A stretch of DNA of 64,000 nucleotides, taken from the NCBI GenBank assembly GCA_907165065.1, contig OU015524.1:25404295-25468294 (forward strand), read 5' to 3'. How positions within the stretch are numbered: position 1 is the first letter of the stretch; every line of letters starts with the position of its first letter. Shown here piece after piece: positions 48,924 through 62,770 of this stretch. Source of the stretch: Caprimulgus europaeus (Eukaryota; Chordata; Aves; Caprimulgiformes; Caprimulgidae). The notes below the pieces were generated by a model. It worked only from the letters and a program-made list of their open reading frames with translations. It did no database searches and was not told the DNA's origin. Made by a program: the position numbers and the translations under genes.

Positions 48924-49530
48924 AACTGCAACATAGATGTACAGTATTTAACTTTTTAGAGTTGATGAAATGTATAGGAAGATACTTGTGCCTTCTGCTT
49001 TAAGTAGTGGAACCTACTGATATATATTTTAACAGTTGTTATACAAACTCTTAGTCTATGATAAGTAGTTTACGATAAGAGCATAAAAGATTATATTATG
49101 AAAACAAGTAGCTTTGATACCAAATCAAACAAGCTGAATGGATTGTATTATTAAAGAAAAAAAAATTTTGGTCCTCTTTCTGTTTACCATACATGACTCT
49201 TCTGAAAATAGACAAAATGAATATTGTAAAACAGGTTTTTTTAAATTTGGTGTGAAAAACTTTTGAGATGAAAAATGTATAGAGATTCACAATCTGTGGG
49301 TTAAAATGATGCTGTATGTAACATACAGTACTTGATAAAAGAAGTATTGATATTATATTGTATATATGGAAAAAGAATGGCTTTTTGTTTGTACTTGTAA
49401 ATATTTTTTATCCATCACAAGAGCAAAAAGAGATTTTATGCTATCTATTCCTAGTAACTAGGTGACCTATCAAAGCAGGCTAATTTTAGTTTAATATCTT
49501 TGACTAATAAATGAATGGGATGGGTCAGCT
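48924..49530 (+). other. NEK2: NEK2 3' UTR (probable)
   Basis: AT-rich sequence after the stop. It contains ATTAAA at 49150 and AATAAA at 49506-49511, the second followed by mixed T-rich sequence. A 3' UTR of about 600 bases is of the usual size for NEK2. Another AATAAA near 50410 could serve a longer form. Confidence 0.6.
49506..49511 (+). terminator. NEK2: candidate polyadenylation signal, NEK2A
   Basis: First AATAAA after the NEK2 stop codon, 583 bases downstream. Confidence 0.55.
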
Positions 49531-50515
49531 TAGCATAATTGATGAGTTTATAGTCCTTTCTCCCTGGGCAGCTGAATGGCTCATCCATCAGCTCCCTGCT
49601 TCAGGGCACAGCATTGGAAATAACACCTCCTTTGGTTTGCCTTGAAACTGTGTTACAAACTGATCCCCAAGACTGCTGTCCTGAACGGGACACCATCCAG
49701 GGTATTAGCACCTGTGTTTGGGGAGGGGCAACTCTACTTTGAATAGCAAATCCTTATTTTCTTGAAGCTTAGGAGCTATCTCCACCTTTCCCTTCACAGT
49801 TCTTTGCCAGAGTAGCAGTTGCTTGCTTAAGGTGGTATAAGTTTCATGAACTAACTCCAACTCATTAATTAAAAAAAAATAATCCTTTGGAACTGTTATG
49901 TCTAACATATATAAAGGGTTGAAATGCCATAAAACATACATTCTTAGAAAACAGCTAATTTTCAAAACATTTGTTTCCTTCTTGGGCCATGAATGTTATC
50001 TAAGGAAGTATTCTAAATGGTTTTTACTTGAAAAAATAGAATCTTATTTGAAACATCAATTTAATTTGGTGTATTTGCTGATAGACAAGTACTTGTGTCA
50101 CCAACCAATAGTTGTGCTCTAGCAGATACTTAACCACCCAGCAGAGCTTATCATATTTGCTTGCATAGTGGTTACTGTTTTCACCAGAGCCTTTGCTTAA
50201 AAGAATTGGAATATGGTTGTTTGGTTTCCTAGTCTAAAACTACCACTATCTTCATTGTATAGCCCATAAGCTAGCAAAGGGTAGAATATGCAGTAGCATT
50301 AGTCTAATCTGAAAAAAACATATAGGATGCAAGATTTTTGTTGTATGCTTTGTCATCCACAAAATGCAGGTACCAATCAGTGAAAGTAGGAAACCAAGCA
50401 ACCAAGAAAATAAATTTGTAATTAATGATTCAGAAAAGACTGTATTGTGAAATGGCTGCTGTTTGCAAGTGTGTTGCTTTTAACAAGACCAAACTAAGAA
50501 AATGGCTCGAGAGTT

Positions 50516-50564
50516 TTTTGTTTGTTTATTGGTTGTTTTTTTGGTGTGGGTTTTTTTTTTTTTT
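50516..50564. repeat. T/G-rich low-complexity tract
   Basis: TTTTTTGTTTGTTTATTGG type sequence ending in a T14 run. A simple repeat. Confidence 0.8.
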
Positions 50565-53500
50565 CTTGGAGCATAGAGATGGAGCAAATAATTTCTGCAT
50601 TTAAAATTAAAATACCTCCAGAGCAATACCTGGAGCTTTCCTCTTCCTTTAATTCTCCAGTGACCTCGAGATGGCACTGTTGCCTTGTAATTGTTGGGAA
50701 TTTCCTTTACCGATACATTCATACAAAGTTTAAGATCTGATTTAAATATGTTTTTACCTGTTTTCCTTCAGAAAATCGTAAGTGTGTTGCTGCAAGATGC
50801 TGTTTTTCTTAGGCTACAGATGCTTTAGTACTTGCTGGTGCAATTAATTATAATTATCTCTGATTTGCCATTTTCCATCTTTTATGCATGTTTTATAAAA
50901 ATAGTTGAATCAAAGTCTTAGTTAACAATTAAACTATTATGAATATGAAACACTATGGAGAGTGCAAACTCTATCAATCACAATGGCAGTAATAAATGAC
51001 AATAGCTTAAGTTACAGCTGTAGCATTGAGCTGTTTAAGCTGCTTTACTCACAATGTCTTCTTGAAGTATTATCACTCTGATATGAAAAATGCAGTGTCT
51101 GTTGAGGTTTTTGAAATAAGAAATTCCTACTAGTATGTGTCAAACATAGGGGAAGGCATCCTGGAGGTGGTCTTCATTTTCTCATAGGATTTTTACTTTG
51201 GAATCCTGAAAATCACATTTTCCTACAAAGGTGTAATTGTTTTTCCCAGAGCACATGTATAGCATTCCTGGAATCACATTCAGGATGTAATTTTCATATA
51301 TATTCAGGAAAATAAATAGAACATTTATGGGAACAGTGATTGCTTACAGAGTGCTTGCAAAACACTGGCATCGAGCTGATGGGTATACCTATCTCCTAAA
51401 AGTGAAGGTAAAATGTACATATGTATATGGCCTAGCTTGAGCCTTACAGCATGGTAATAGTGGTGTACACTGTTGAATGTTGTGAGGTAAATTCATTAAT
51501 GTTTAATATCAGTATCAGGAATTTTAATAATATGTGTAGTTGTGGTCACACAAATGACATATCGAAGTTACCTCTGAAGTTACAGAACTTTTATATGCGC
51601 AGAACATAATTCAGCTCAAGGATAGACTGGAGGGGAAATGGCATGATTTGAAAAATGTGGACCAGATCCCTGATTTTCAGCTTTTGTGTGTGCCCTTTAT
51701 CAAGAGGCTGTCCTGGGCCCTAGGTTCCGATCTGTAACAGCTCATCACAGGGGGGTGCTCAGAGACAGCACTGGGATCCTGTACAGGTCTGCTGCACTTT
51801 GGGCAGATTTTTGGTGGCAGTGGTACAACCATTTTGGTCTCCACCTTTGGGCAGCTGTGTGTGCACTAGGGTATAGAATTTACTGGCAAAATAGTGGTGA
51901 GTTACCAAAGTAATTTATTTAATGATTAGCCTGGTCAAGTGTCCCTTTTGCAGCCAGCTGACAAGGCCATTCCATGTGACTACAGTGCCTGAACAGTGTG
52001 AAAGTACAGGCTAACTGGGAGATAACATGCTTCAAGGAAATCAGGCTTAAATATTGAGGACCATCAAGCTTCTTCCTAAACATGAATAGCAATAGGTCAT
52101 TTAACCTGTATTATACCATTGAACAGATGGAGAGACAAATCCCTCCGGAACAACTATAAAATATTTTATTTTACTGTTGGTGAGTAAAAAAGGAGGAAGT
52201 GATCTGGTCCTAATAGCAGCACAAGCTGGCCCATAGACATTCAGTGCAAGGGTCAATCTCCTGCAGATTCCCACAGGTACAAGAAACAGCGCAAGAGCAG
52301 AAGCTCCCTGCTATTACTTTTGTCTTCATCCAAAAAGGAGAGATTGCTTCTCACTTATGCTACTTGTTGTCCTAGCCCTGCGTGTACCTCTTGCTGTGCT
52401 GATAAAGATGAAGTCCGTTTCCCAGTATGAAATGCTTATAGCATTCATTGTCCAAATACAGTTGGACCCTTTGGGCTGTGTCTTTGTCTTATTCTTCCCT
52501 TGTGTAACTTGTGTGAAGCCAGAGGAATCCTCGTATCTATACAGCTGGTGTATCAGGTGTAGAAGCTGAAGCCTGCCCTGGGAGCCTGCTTAATAGGCAT
52601 TTCAGCACTGTGGAAGACTTTGGCCTAATTAAGGCTACGTACAGTATAATCCACATCAGGTATTAGAAGTGAGTTTTATTTATATATTTACCTTAAAAGT
52701 TAGCTGAAAGTTAAATATTAATCTTTACAACTTCAAAAAGCTCCACAGACTGATAATGTAACATCACATACTGTTATACTGCTTTTCCACTTAATCTTGC
52801 TTTCAGCCACATCAGCAATGCTGAGAAGTTACTATACTAGAGGCAACTGCGCCTTTATCTGACATATTATTTTGAAAGCAAAGTGCACTTCTGAGGCTCA
52901 GCTGCCATGAAAGGATGAAGCTTTGTTGGGAAAAAAATCCTTTGTATTCTACAAAATGGACTCATGCCAGAGTTTTATGATAGAAAGGGAAAAGAGAGGC
53001 TATAGAGATACCTAGAATCAGCTAGCTCTGGATAGTCTTATTTTTCAATGTAGGCTCTTTCTGGGTAAGAAACTATAAAATTTTTATGAAAATTTTTGGC
53101 TAACTCATTTTTGACTGGCTTAATTCACAGTGAATATATAACTGGTCTTGTTGTATTATGTTTACTTCCTTGGCAACTGAAACTCTTGGACAAGACATGC
53201 AGTGAGTAATAACCAATAATGCAGCTTCCACTATCAACTTTCATATGTAGGTTTTTGTGGTAAAATTAATGCAACATGCAGATTTATGAGGAATATGACA
53301 GGTACTTATCAGGTGCTTGAATACTTGGCTAGAGCTAGTAATTTTTATTCCATTATTCATACTAATCTGAAAAACTTTTTTATTTGCAAAGATAGCTGGT
53401 AAATACTTTTTTACTGTTTAATCAGCAATTTTAGCAGGTCCTGCTCTCACAAAGTCAGTGGAAACAAGCATATGCATAATATAAATTTTTGCACATATTT

Positions 53501-55597
53501 GTGTCAGTTGAAGTCCCAAGGACACAACAGAAGCCCAGTAAAGCCAATGACAAGCTTTCCTTCAAATTCAGTGAACCCTTGGCTGGACTTCAACTTCATT
53601 AGCATTAGACATAGTAGACATTTGTAAATACTTACACTTGTTTGCTATTTGAGGAGGAAGAGCATTGCCAAAGGCAGAGCAGGAACAAAGCATCCATCTT
53701 CCTCAACAAAAGTGAAGACAAGCCACTTTAGGTAGAGCTCTCGATCTTGGCTTCTATCAAATCAGACTTTCCTTGACAAGAATTTGCATCAATAGCCCTC
53801 TGGCAAGCTTGGGTATCACACAGACCTCTGGAGTTGTACATGTTATTAAGGAACAGTGAATGCATTATTTTTTTCTGCTCATAACACTTTTTATCATCCA
53901 ATTGCAAATAGAAGCAATATTATCTAGCCGACCTCTCAGCCCTTCCTAGACCACCAGGGAATACCCCAGTGACTCCAGAACTAGATGGCTATTTAGATCA
54001 ACCAGAAGTTTAGAAAATAGTGATTATTGCCACATAAAGTATTTTCTGACTACTGATCAATCTTTAGATGCCACTAGGGAAAGATAATATGGACTTTCTG
54101 AGACCTGGATGATAACATAAACACAGACATCAGGGAAAATGGCAGATCATGACAGATAATGATTTCCTCGGAGGTGAAGCAAATACCTCCTATGGCAATG
54201 ATCCACATAATTAGCTTGTACTGGATTATAAGTACTTTGTGGTTGCAACTAAAAGCAGGAGGAAGTATTAGCATTAAAGAAAATGATACCATCAAGGAAG
54301 TATTCAGTTGATTGGAAAAATAACATTTTAATGAGAATTATTACAGACTTACCTTTAGGGCACGTTTTAAATATTTCTCCCCAGGTGAACTGAAAGCTAG
54401 GAAAATCTCATCATCGTGCCAGTTTCTAGGGGGATGAGTGTGACGGGGGAACTGCTGCTGTATCATGCAGTCAGAGGGATCCGTCTGCCCATAAGGCAGG
54501 CTGGGGCCTCACTCGCATCAGGTGCAAGATCATTTTTCACCAATCTTAATTCAGTCAATTTCAGCAATTTGATGGGCACAGGTGTGTGATGAATACAGGT
54601 GAGCAACCAAGCATGTGTCATTAAATCTCTGTAAGATGAAATGAGTAAAATGCCCTGCTCTAAATTTCCCACTCTTTTTCAAAGCCAAATTCTGGTCACA
54701 GTGCTTGAGATCTCAAGGTGAAACTGGAGGCTACGAGAGGAGCTCAGCTCTGTGCAAAGCCACATTCAGTGGAGCTCCATGTGCTATCAAAAGGGGAAAA
54801 GGCATGAAACTGTATTTTCTAGTTACTGATCTCAAGTGAGGGACTGAAATCTAGACCGTGCATTGCCTAAGTTCAAGGAATTTCCCTGGGCAGAGCCCTG
54901 GAAACTGTTTCAGAGGCTTAGGACGGAATTTGTGTATGAACAACCACAGCCTTCACTCGTGCGTGTTTTTACCCTCCATCCGTGTTCATTTTGCCGTCTC
55001 ATGTTCTGACTAAAAGAATCCATGTCAGACTCATCTTGTAACTGCTGCTAATTTGCACTTGCTGCTGGCATGGCTGTGGGTGCAAACCAGACAGTTAAGT
55101 GTTGGCAAGAAGCAGCGAGTTAATCACAGCCTTGGAAGCGTGGTCCTCTGCTTGTGCTCCAGGGAATGAGCTCAACTGAATGGCAAAGCCCAGTCAGGGA
55201 ACTCGGCCTTGGGCTTGTGCCAGGCAGCAACCATGAGTTTCGTTTTCAAATCTGGCTCTGCAGTAACTTCTTACATAAAATCCTAGAGCCTGGGTCAAAT
55301 TGACCATATGTTTTAATGGTAACTTCCTTTTTAAATCCTACTCCCTTACAGTTTAGATTCCATCTTCAAAGTCACTTTCTGAAAGTGATATAGCACTTGC
55401 TACAGAGGTCACTTCTAAGCTCAGCATTACTGCAATGATTTGCAGCGTTTGCAAGTGGCCTGCCATATCTACATTGCCTCAGTTGCATGCAAAACTCTCT
55501 GTCAGAAATGGCAGTTGTTTCTAAAGGCTTGCTCCAGGTCCTGCCCCTGCACCAAGCTGTTTTTCCAAATCTTCACCTTGGGCAAACAGCCAGCTCT

Positions 55598-55672
55598 CTC
55601 AAAAAAAACCCCCAACAAACCCAACAAAAAAACCCCACACAACCAAAAGCGACAAAACAAAACCCAACACCT
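55598..55672. repeat. A/C-rich low-complexity tract
   Basis: About 75 bases of A and C with almost no G or T, with units such as AAAACCCC and CAACAAACCC. A small ORF through it gives only Pro/Lys/Gln/Asn-rich sequence and is not a gene. Confidence 0.8.
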
Positions 55673-58600
55673 TTGTAAAGTGAGGTTGAAGAAATTACAA
55701 CGCTATGCTGAAATGCTTTCAGATTTGCATATGCTGAATAATGCTATTTAACTCTTCATAACTTTGGAGTTATTAGTGGACATGTAAAGATACACTGCAT
55801 GGAGCCAATTTGCATTGGTACAAAGCTGGAGAAAAATTGTGTATGTTTTACATGTATTTATTATTGTTACTATCATACAAAAATGTACTACCAAAGACAC
55901 TGTCATCTTTAGTCCTAATCCAGTATCCCACATTACTAGGCTACAAACAAATATTTTTTAGTGACTTACAGTAGTAAAATCACCAATTCTCTTACAGAAA
56001 ATCAGAAGCATCAACAAGAAAAACACTGAATAAAACCAAATCTTTGCAATGGTAAGGACAGCTTTCAGCATATGCAAACAAAGAATTTTTTTCTACTCTT
56101 TTTTTTTAGTAACCACACACAAAACAATTAGCCTCTTCCCCCATTTACAGGCTCATTCTCCCTGGTGACTCAGCCTAGAAGAACGGTAGCAGCTCACTTA
56201 TTTCATGCCAGGAGAACTCCTTATCATGCTGTAAATCATCCTGTCCCATTTCAGCCCCAACAGTGCTGAGAAACAGGACATGTACCCTGTCTCAGCACCA
56301 CATGCCCTTAACTGCATGCAACACATTTAGGACCCCTGATTACCAGTAAGGTCCCTTCCTGCCCTTGGTAAATAATCACTAATAATGAATGCATGAAAAG
56401 AACAGCAGACTTTTCTCAACCTCAACCTGGGAGTTATTCTAAGGAAACTCATATTTGGGGCTTGCATTACCTGGCAGCAAGGTTTTTGGTTTGTTTTAAG
56501 CCTGTAGCTAGTAGAAACAAACCCACGCTGATATATTGTGTTTGCACAGCTCTTGGGTCCTTCGCAACACACTAATGCAGGCCACTAGGTAAACTGGAGA
56601 TCTCTCTGTGGCAATATCTACTCTTATGATTTTATTATTTGAATTAATACCAGCCTTCTGATTGACAGCCCAGTAGCCTGACTTACGCCCTTCACAGGAG
56701 AAGAAGTTCACTCTGAATTAACAGGGTGAGACTGCCTCTATATGCACTTTGTGCTCTGCTTTCTCATCCAGGTTGCTCAGATTAGTGTCGCTCTTGCTTA
56801 TTTGTTTTAGGAAGTGGTTACTTCTTCAAAAAAGAGGAAGGATAAGTCTATTGGCACCTTCAGCTGTTGTTTTAGGGTCATCTCTTTGAGGATGTTACTT
56901 CTGGATTTTCTCCCATATTGATCCTCATTAATATCTTATTTATGTACTTCTGAAACATTTCCAATATCTGGACCTGAGTGATTGTGGCTGCTCTTGCCAG
57001 AAGACACTGGCAGCCAGGGAATAGCCAGACTGCAGGGCTAAGATACTGAGGAATGAGACGGGTTCCCCATGACCTGAAACCTTTCCATCACTGCTGGATA
57101 GATTTCAAGAAGACACTATGCAGTTCAGGCAGAAGAAGCCTTTGATGTGAGAATCCCTGAGTCAGGGTTTAAAGTTGTATCAATGCTCCTAATGATCAAC
57201 CTTTGAGCAATAACTTGAGAATTTGTCCTTGAGATTATCTGTAAATTTTTCTTTCATCTCCGTTAGAGCATCTGTGAAGGACAGGGGATTCCCAAAGAAA
57301 CCTGTCCTTTTTGGCAAAATATAATCTACTAAGCACTATCCTACTAAAAGCTTCAGATAAGTGCATTTCCCCCACTCCTTCGCTGATGAGTCTTTTAAGT
57401 TTCAGGTCTGGGTGACATCAGAAGGATGACAGCATGGGTGCTCAGCAGCTCTGGGAGACATCTGCCATACGTCAGACACTGACGAACTGAATGGTTTGCA
57501 AACAACTGAGGAAAGTTGCTGTAGTATGCAAAGCTGGGGCAAGATTATCAGGCTCTGTTCTTCGATTGTAAATGCAGGAGGAATCCTGTCCCTGTGGGAG
57601 CCATTGATGCTATTGTGGCTTGGGTTGTGTACAAAGTCCTGCCTTTTTGATTTAGAGTGTTTACTTGTTTCCAAACCTCTTTTGCCACCATCCCTCATTT
57701 CTGCTCTCCCTGGGGATGATTCATTGGAGTAAAGACACATGAGTATAACACCCATCCAGCAAAAACACTTGAGGACAGACTTTAAACTGAGCAAGTGTTT
57801 TATTACTTCCTGAAGAAGAATGTTTTTATAAAGTGATACCCTTATGTCTATTACAAATAATGTCTTATTAATAAGTCATTTCAGCTAAAGAGAAGCACGT
57901 AGAAACTGCACCCACTGTCCAACAATCAAGCGAGGCTGGCAGAAGGAAGCAAGAACTTTGGATTTAGTAGAAATAACTAACTCTAATTCTGCCTATTATT
58001 TGCTTTTGATTTTTTCCTTCTTGCTGTCTTTGTCTGTCTGCTCCACTTCCTTTGTATTTTTCACTCATGCTGTTTTTTTACTGGAACAAAAAAAAATGAG
58101 GCTATTACATTGTTTGTTTGACAACCACACTTGTCTCCAGCACCAGACAGCCAACAGTGTCTTCCCAGGACCTAGAAAAGCAGGGATCCTTGCTCTTAAC
58201 CTTCCTCCTGAACTGCATCTGCTCTGTGTGCACATGCATCCATGAAACTGATGATGCCTCTAACAGTCACTCAGAGGGAAGATGACCAAATTTGTAATTT
58301 CCAAGGTTGTGTGTACATGGATGCCTGTATACATTTTATGCTGCAGTTGTGGTCACTTGAAATTTCCCAAACTGAGACCATCTTGGAAATGCAGCTACTT
58401 CCCTTTTTCACTTTAAGAGCAACAACTCTGAGAAATGTTAAGAGGGCTGAAGAACTCACTGGTCTCACTGAAACTGCCAGGGGAAGTAGATAGCAGCACA
58501 GAAATTAGCATGCTAAATGCAGGCCAGTATTTACCTTGGGTATCTGGATATTCTTTTGATGTAAAAGTAGTATTGTATTCTCCTTAGCGCTTTGCTACAG

Positions 58601-59664
58601 AAGCATTTCTCCAGCAGCAAAATCAGGTTTAATGATTAGCTGCTTTGCCACCTCGGTGTCTTCAGCAGGCTGGGTGCAGACTTTGCAGGTCCCGGCACTC
58701 TGGCACACCTGAGGGCTGCACAGGCAGTCTTGAAAAGAGAAGCTGGAGGCAACCATTCCCCTCTGAAGGCTCCGTCTCTCCCAGATAAACAGCTATACAG
58801 GAGCATGAGGAGCTGGTTGCAGTGCTGCTGTTCCTGCCATAGGCTGAACATGATATGGGATCAATACTCAATTTTTGACCAGTGGCTGGATTAGGTGGCG
58901 TGCAAACAGTTGGGTTTTGGCTGCCAGAGAGGGATGTCCACATGCAGGGACCTGTGTTATCATCCTGACCAGCACAAACAGGCTGTGTGACACAGTTATA
59001 GCAGGTGAGGGAGAGCCTAAGGAGGTCAGGAGGACACGATGGTATGTGGGGCTAGGATGAATCACCTCAACAAAGAGAAGACTCAGTTGCCCTGGTAGGA
59101 AGCACTGGGCCATGTAGCGCTGCCAGACAGTCCCAGCTACCCCAATTGCTAGATCAGTCTAGAGTCAATGCCAGGAAACCATTGCATATGACCATGGTGA
59201 ATTATAATGACAGAGATCAAGCAGTTCCTCCTCTCCTTCCTGTAACACTTCCCAGCCTACATGCTGCCTGCAAGCTGCCATACCAAACATTCTGGGAGGT
59301 GCCACGCAGTTGGACACCTGATTCCTTGTTCCCCCGCACAGAGTGGCCTGGAGGGCAATCCAGTGGGATGGTTGCCTCCCACAAAGGACTCTGTCAGCCC
59401 AGCCTGTTACGACTCCTCCTCAGGGAAATGTGAACACATGAACACCATCGTCTGCCTTTGTGTGCGCTTATAGGCTGCAATAAAGTCTCCAGGAATCTGA
59501 AATATCATGTGGGAAACATTTTTCCCATTTAGGATTAGGAATGGAGGTGTTTGCTATCATTATTAACAAGCATAGAAGCTCTGAAGATCAGCTTGACAAA
59601 GATCTACTAATTCATTGATTTTTAACAGTGTCTATATATATGTATTTTGATAGTGCTTACAGTG

Positions 59665-59692
59665 ATTTTATATCACCACAGTGATATAAAAT
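59665..59692. repeat. perfect 12-bp inverted repeat with 4-base loop
   Basis: ATTTTATATCAC, loop CACA, GTGATATAAAAT. The arms are exact complements. AT-rich, function unknown. Confidence 0.92.
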
Positions 59693-62020
59693 GCACATAC
59701 CAGTGCATTAACAACATCGGTGCGCTGTGATGTTGCTCATCAAATAAGCACATATTTTGCTTATTTACATATTCCCCTTTTTACAAGGAGAATATCTTAC
59801 TATAGAGGAATTTCCAAGAAATAGTTAGGCTCTGGTTTATCTAGTTATCAAAGGCACAAAGTATGTCTATTATATGTGGCTAATAAAAAACTGAATAAGC
59901 ATATTCCTAGAACTCTAGTTGGCACTGTTCACGATCCTAAGGTTATACACAGTTTAACTGCAGCTTTTTGCACAAGAGCTTGATATACGGCAGGAAAAAG
60001 ACCTTTATCCCCACTGTTAAGTAACCAGATAATATGCATTGTTAGTCAATAAGGGAGATGGAGCACATATTTCACAAACAAGATTACTTGGAAACTTGAT
60101 GGACGAGTCATTTCTGGGACAGCCGCAGTAACTGATGTATTTAATATCTGCTTTGTCATCTTAGCAGTAGTAGAAATGGGTTCTCTCCGCTGGCTCTGCA
60201 TCTACTGTTGCACACCATTTAATCCACCCATGCTGATGTGAACTTTTGTTTTCACAAACATTACGACAGAAACATCTGGCTACGTATAAAGTAGGTCAAC
60301 ACCAATAAAGCTTTCAAGAAGCAATGTTCACAGTCACTATTTCACTGTCTGAATAGTCATTTGTGATGAACTGTGTAGAATTAGTTTGTAAGAAACTTAG
60401 ACAGAGGTTTTTTGAAACTCATGTCTGAAGTGAGGCTCCTCCATGCTTAATTGCCTACATAAATGACCTGCTTTCCAAGAGCCGCCACCACTCCTGTTTG
60501 CTTCTGAGGGAACTGTTGGCTTCCCAGGACAGATTAACTCAAAACAACTCCTCTGTGCCTCTGAATTTTAGCTTGGAGACACAGCTTTGAAGATCACATT
60601 TCTAGTATATTGGTATAAACATTAACATTAGGAGGATGGGCCACTGGATTCTACTCTTCCTTCTGACATTATTCAGTTTGTGGCACTAAAGAACTCATTT
60701 AACTCATGCTTTAATGTACGAATAAGAAAAACCCTTGTCTTATAATGGCTAGAATTAACACTTGGGGGCAGGAGTCACCTCATTAGGTTGACCTAATCTT
60801 TGAGCTATTCACACCAGGCTCTCTTTATAATCAAAGACAGAAATGGGCACTCTAAGGATAGGATTCATCTAATCAAGTACATACTACTGTAGGAGGAGAT
60901 AAATCACATTGCAGGCTCCACTGACAAAGCTGATTAGATCTCCACTGACTCTGAAGGGAGACTCGTGATCTGAAGATATTTGTGTGTCAGCTACCAATTC
61001 CCAGGCATGAATCCCTCCCTTATTGTCCAGTTGAGACTGTGGTTTCACGATCGGCATCAGCAACTATGGGCTGTTGCCAGTATATGGTCACACACTTTTC
61101 TCTGCCCTAATCACATGGTCCTATGTGTCAGCTCTAGCAACCCTGCAGCCCTAGGTAAATAGGATTAACTTGCTGAACTGGCTGAAAACTAAAGCTGAAG
61201 AAAAAGAATTTGGTTTTAGTTGCACTGGCAGGCAGAGCAGATGCCCCTCATGGCATCACATGCCCCAATTGCCAGATCGGAGGCCTGGTTAGAGGCAGGA
61301 ATGTAATTTCTGAAGGGGAAATGTGACTGCCCTTTTTGGCACCAGCTTTTAGTCAAACCGGCTTAAACTGACCACAAAATGGCCTCTGTGGAAGGCAGTT
61401 ATGAAAATGAATAGATTTAGATGTAGAACATGAAGTCCACATATTTACACTTACTGTCTTGGGATATGATTCAATAAACATCAAATACAATTGATCCTTG
61501 AAAAGAAAAGAGGTGATGAGACATAGCACAGACCTTTGTGTCTCCATCCTTATGTGAAGACCATGTTTGATGCCAGGGGAAAGGAGCAGCGTCCCGCAGG
61601 TCTCAGAGCTCAGATCACAGCATGTTCCAAATCACAGCATCAGCTCTGGGGAGAGGCAATAGTACGTGATCAGGACTGAAAAAAATGTTACTTCTGCTCT
61701 GGGCAAAGATGCTTTTCAAACAGGTCCCAAAATGGTTATCCGCAGAAAATGTTTATGGTGGTTACAAACTTGCTTTTAGTAGAGTGCACTGATTAGATGA
61801 CATAATTTCCTAGAATGGCATCTTTCCAAACATCTGCTGCTTAAAAAGGGCAGTTTTTTTCATGAGCTTGGCTAATGGCTGATGAACACCTATCAACAGC
61901 ACCTACAGACCTAAATGGGATCTAACAAAAACACTTCAAGCAGCAAATACATGGTGTTTTTTCACAGATATATCCATTTATGTGATAAATTCATCCATCT
62001 CAAGCTGATACAATTACTAT

Positions 62021-62770
62021 CTAATATATAAATGGTAAAATGACGAGCATGCTAGAGCTCAGCCACTGGAAGGACTTGACATGAAAAAGACTTAGTGTCA
62101 TCAAGTCAGATGGATGCAGTTCTTGCCTGATATGTGTTGTGGCAGCAAGAGCAGCAGAGATGCGTGGGTAGATGAGCTGGCTGGAAACCCCAGGTGTACC
62201 TGGGTTGCCTGCTGAGGATGAGCCTGAGGCTGCCCTCCAGATCAGACCTGTCGGTGCTAGGTCAAAGTGGGAGCCCATGAACGTGTGTTGCACAGGGACC
62301 CCCATGCCCAAGCATGCCCTCCTAGTCCTGTGCCACCAGGCTGTTTGCCACGCTGCAGGCGGGCCCATCTTGCAGCACAGAAATGACAGGATGTGCCATA
62401 CCCTGTGCTCGTGGCTGTTCCAGGAACCACCCAGTAAGCTCTGCATGTACGCAGCCAGCATGATGGCTTCCGCTCCAATTTGCCTGGGGATCTTTCTCTT
62501 CTGAGTCAATACTGTTCTTGTACCAAGCTCTTAAATTGCCTAGTTCAATGCCAGGGACTGAAATTAGATCTTGGCACTTTGCATTGAGTGTGCCCTCAGT
62601 GTCACTGAGCTCCCAGGAAACACGGAAGTGTACCAGTGTGGCCCCATTTCTCAGGGTGAAATGTGCCACCATATGGCACTTATTCTCTGGCAGCATCACA
62701 CAGAGGTGTTCTGCAGCCTCACATGATTCAAAGCTGCACTTGTTGAACTAGTTTTGAACTGACTTTTCAA
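62021..62770. other. GC-richer patch with overlapping open frames, identity unknown
   Basis: Within AT-rich DNA this block is richer in G and C. It holds a 162-codon ORF (62021-62509) and a 125-codon ORF (62322-62699) on the - strand and a 110-codon ORF (62172-62504) on the + strand. No product matches a family I know. No splice pair or repeat signature is clear. It could be a decayed pseudogene or retroelement fragment, or chance. Confidence 0.3.

Noticed and set aside
57402-57794. 130-codon - strand ORF
   Set aside because: Low-information sequence with no recognised domain. Length is within chance for 64 kb in six frames.
58640-59500. Possible solitary LTR ending with CAATAAAGTCTCC near 59478
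   Set aside because: An AATAAA with a retrovirus-like flank is present, but I could not find matching TG...CA ends, a target duplication or a primer-binding site.
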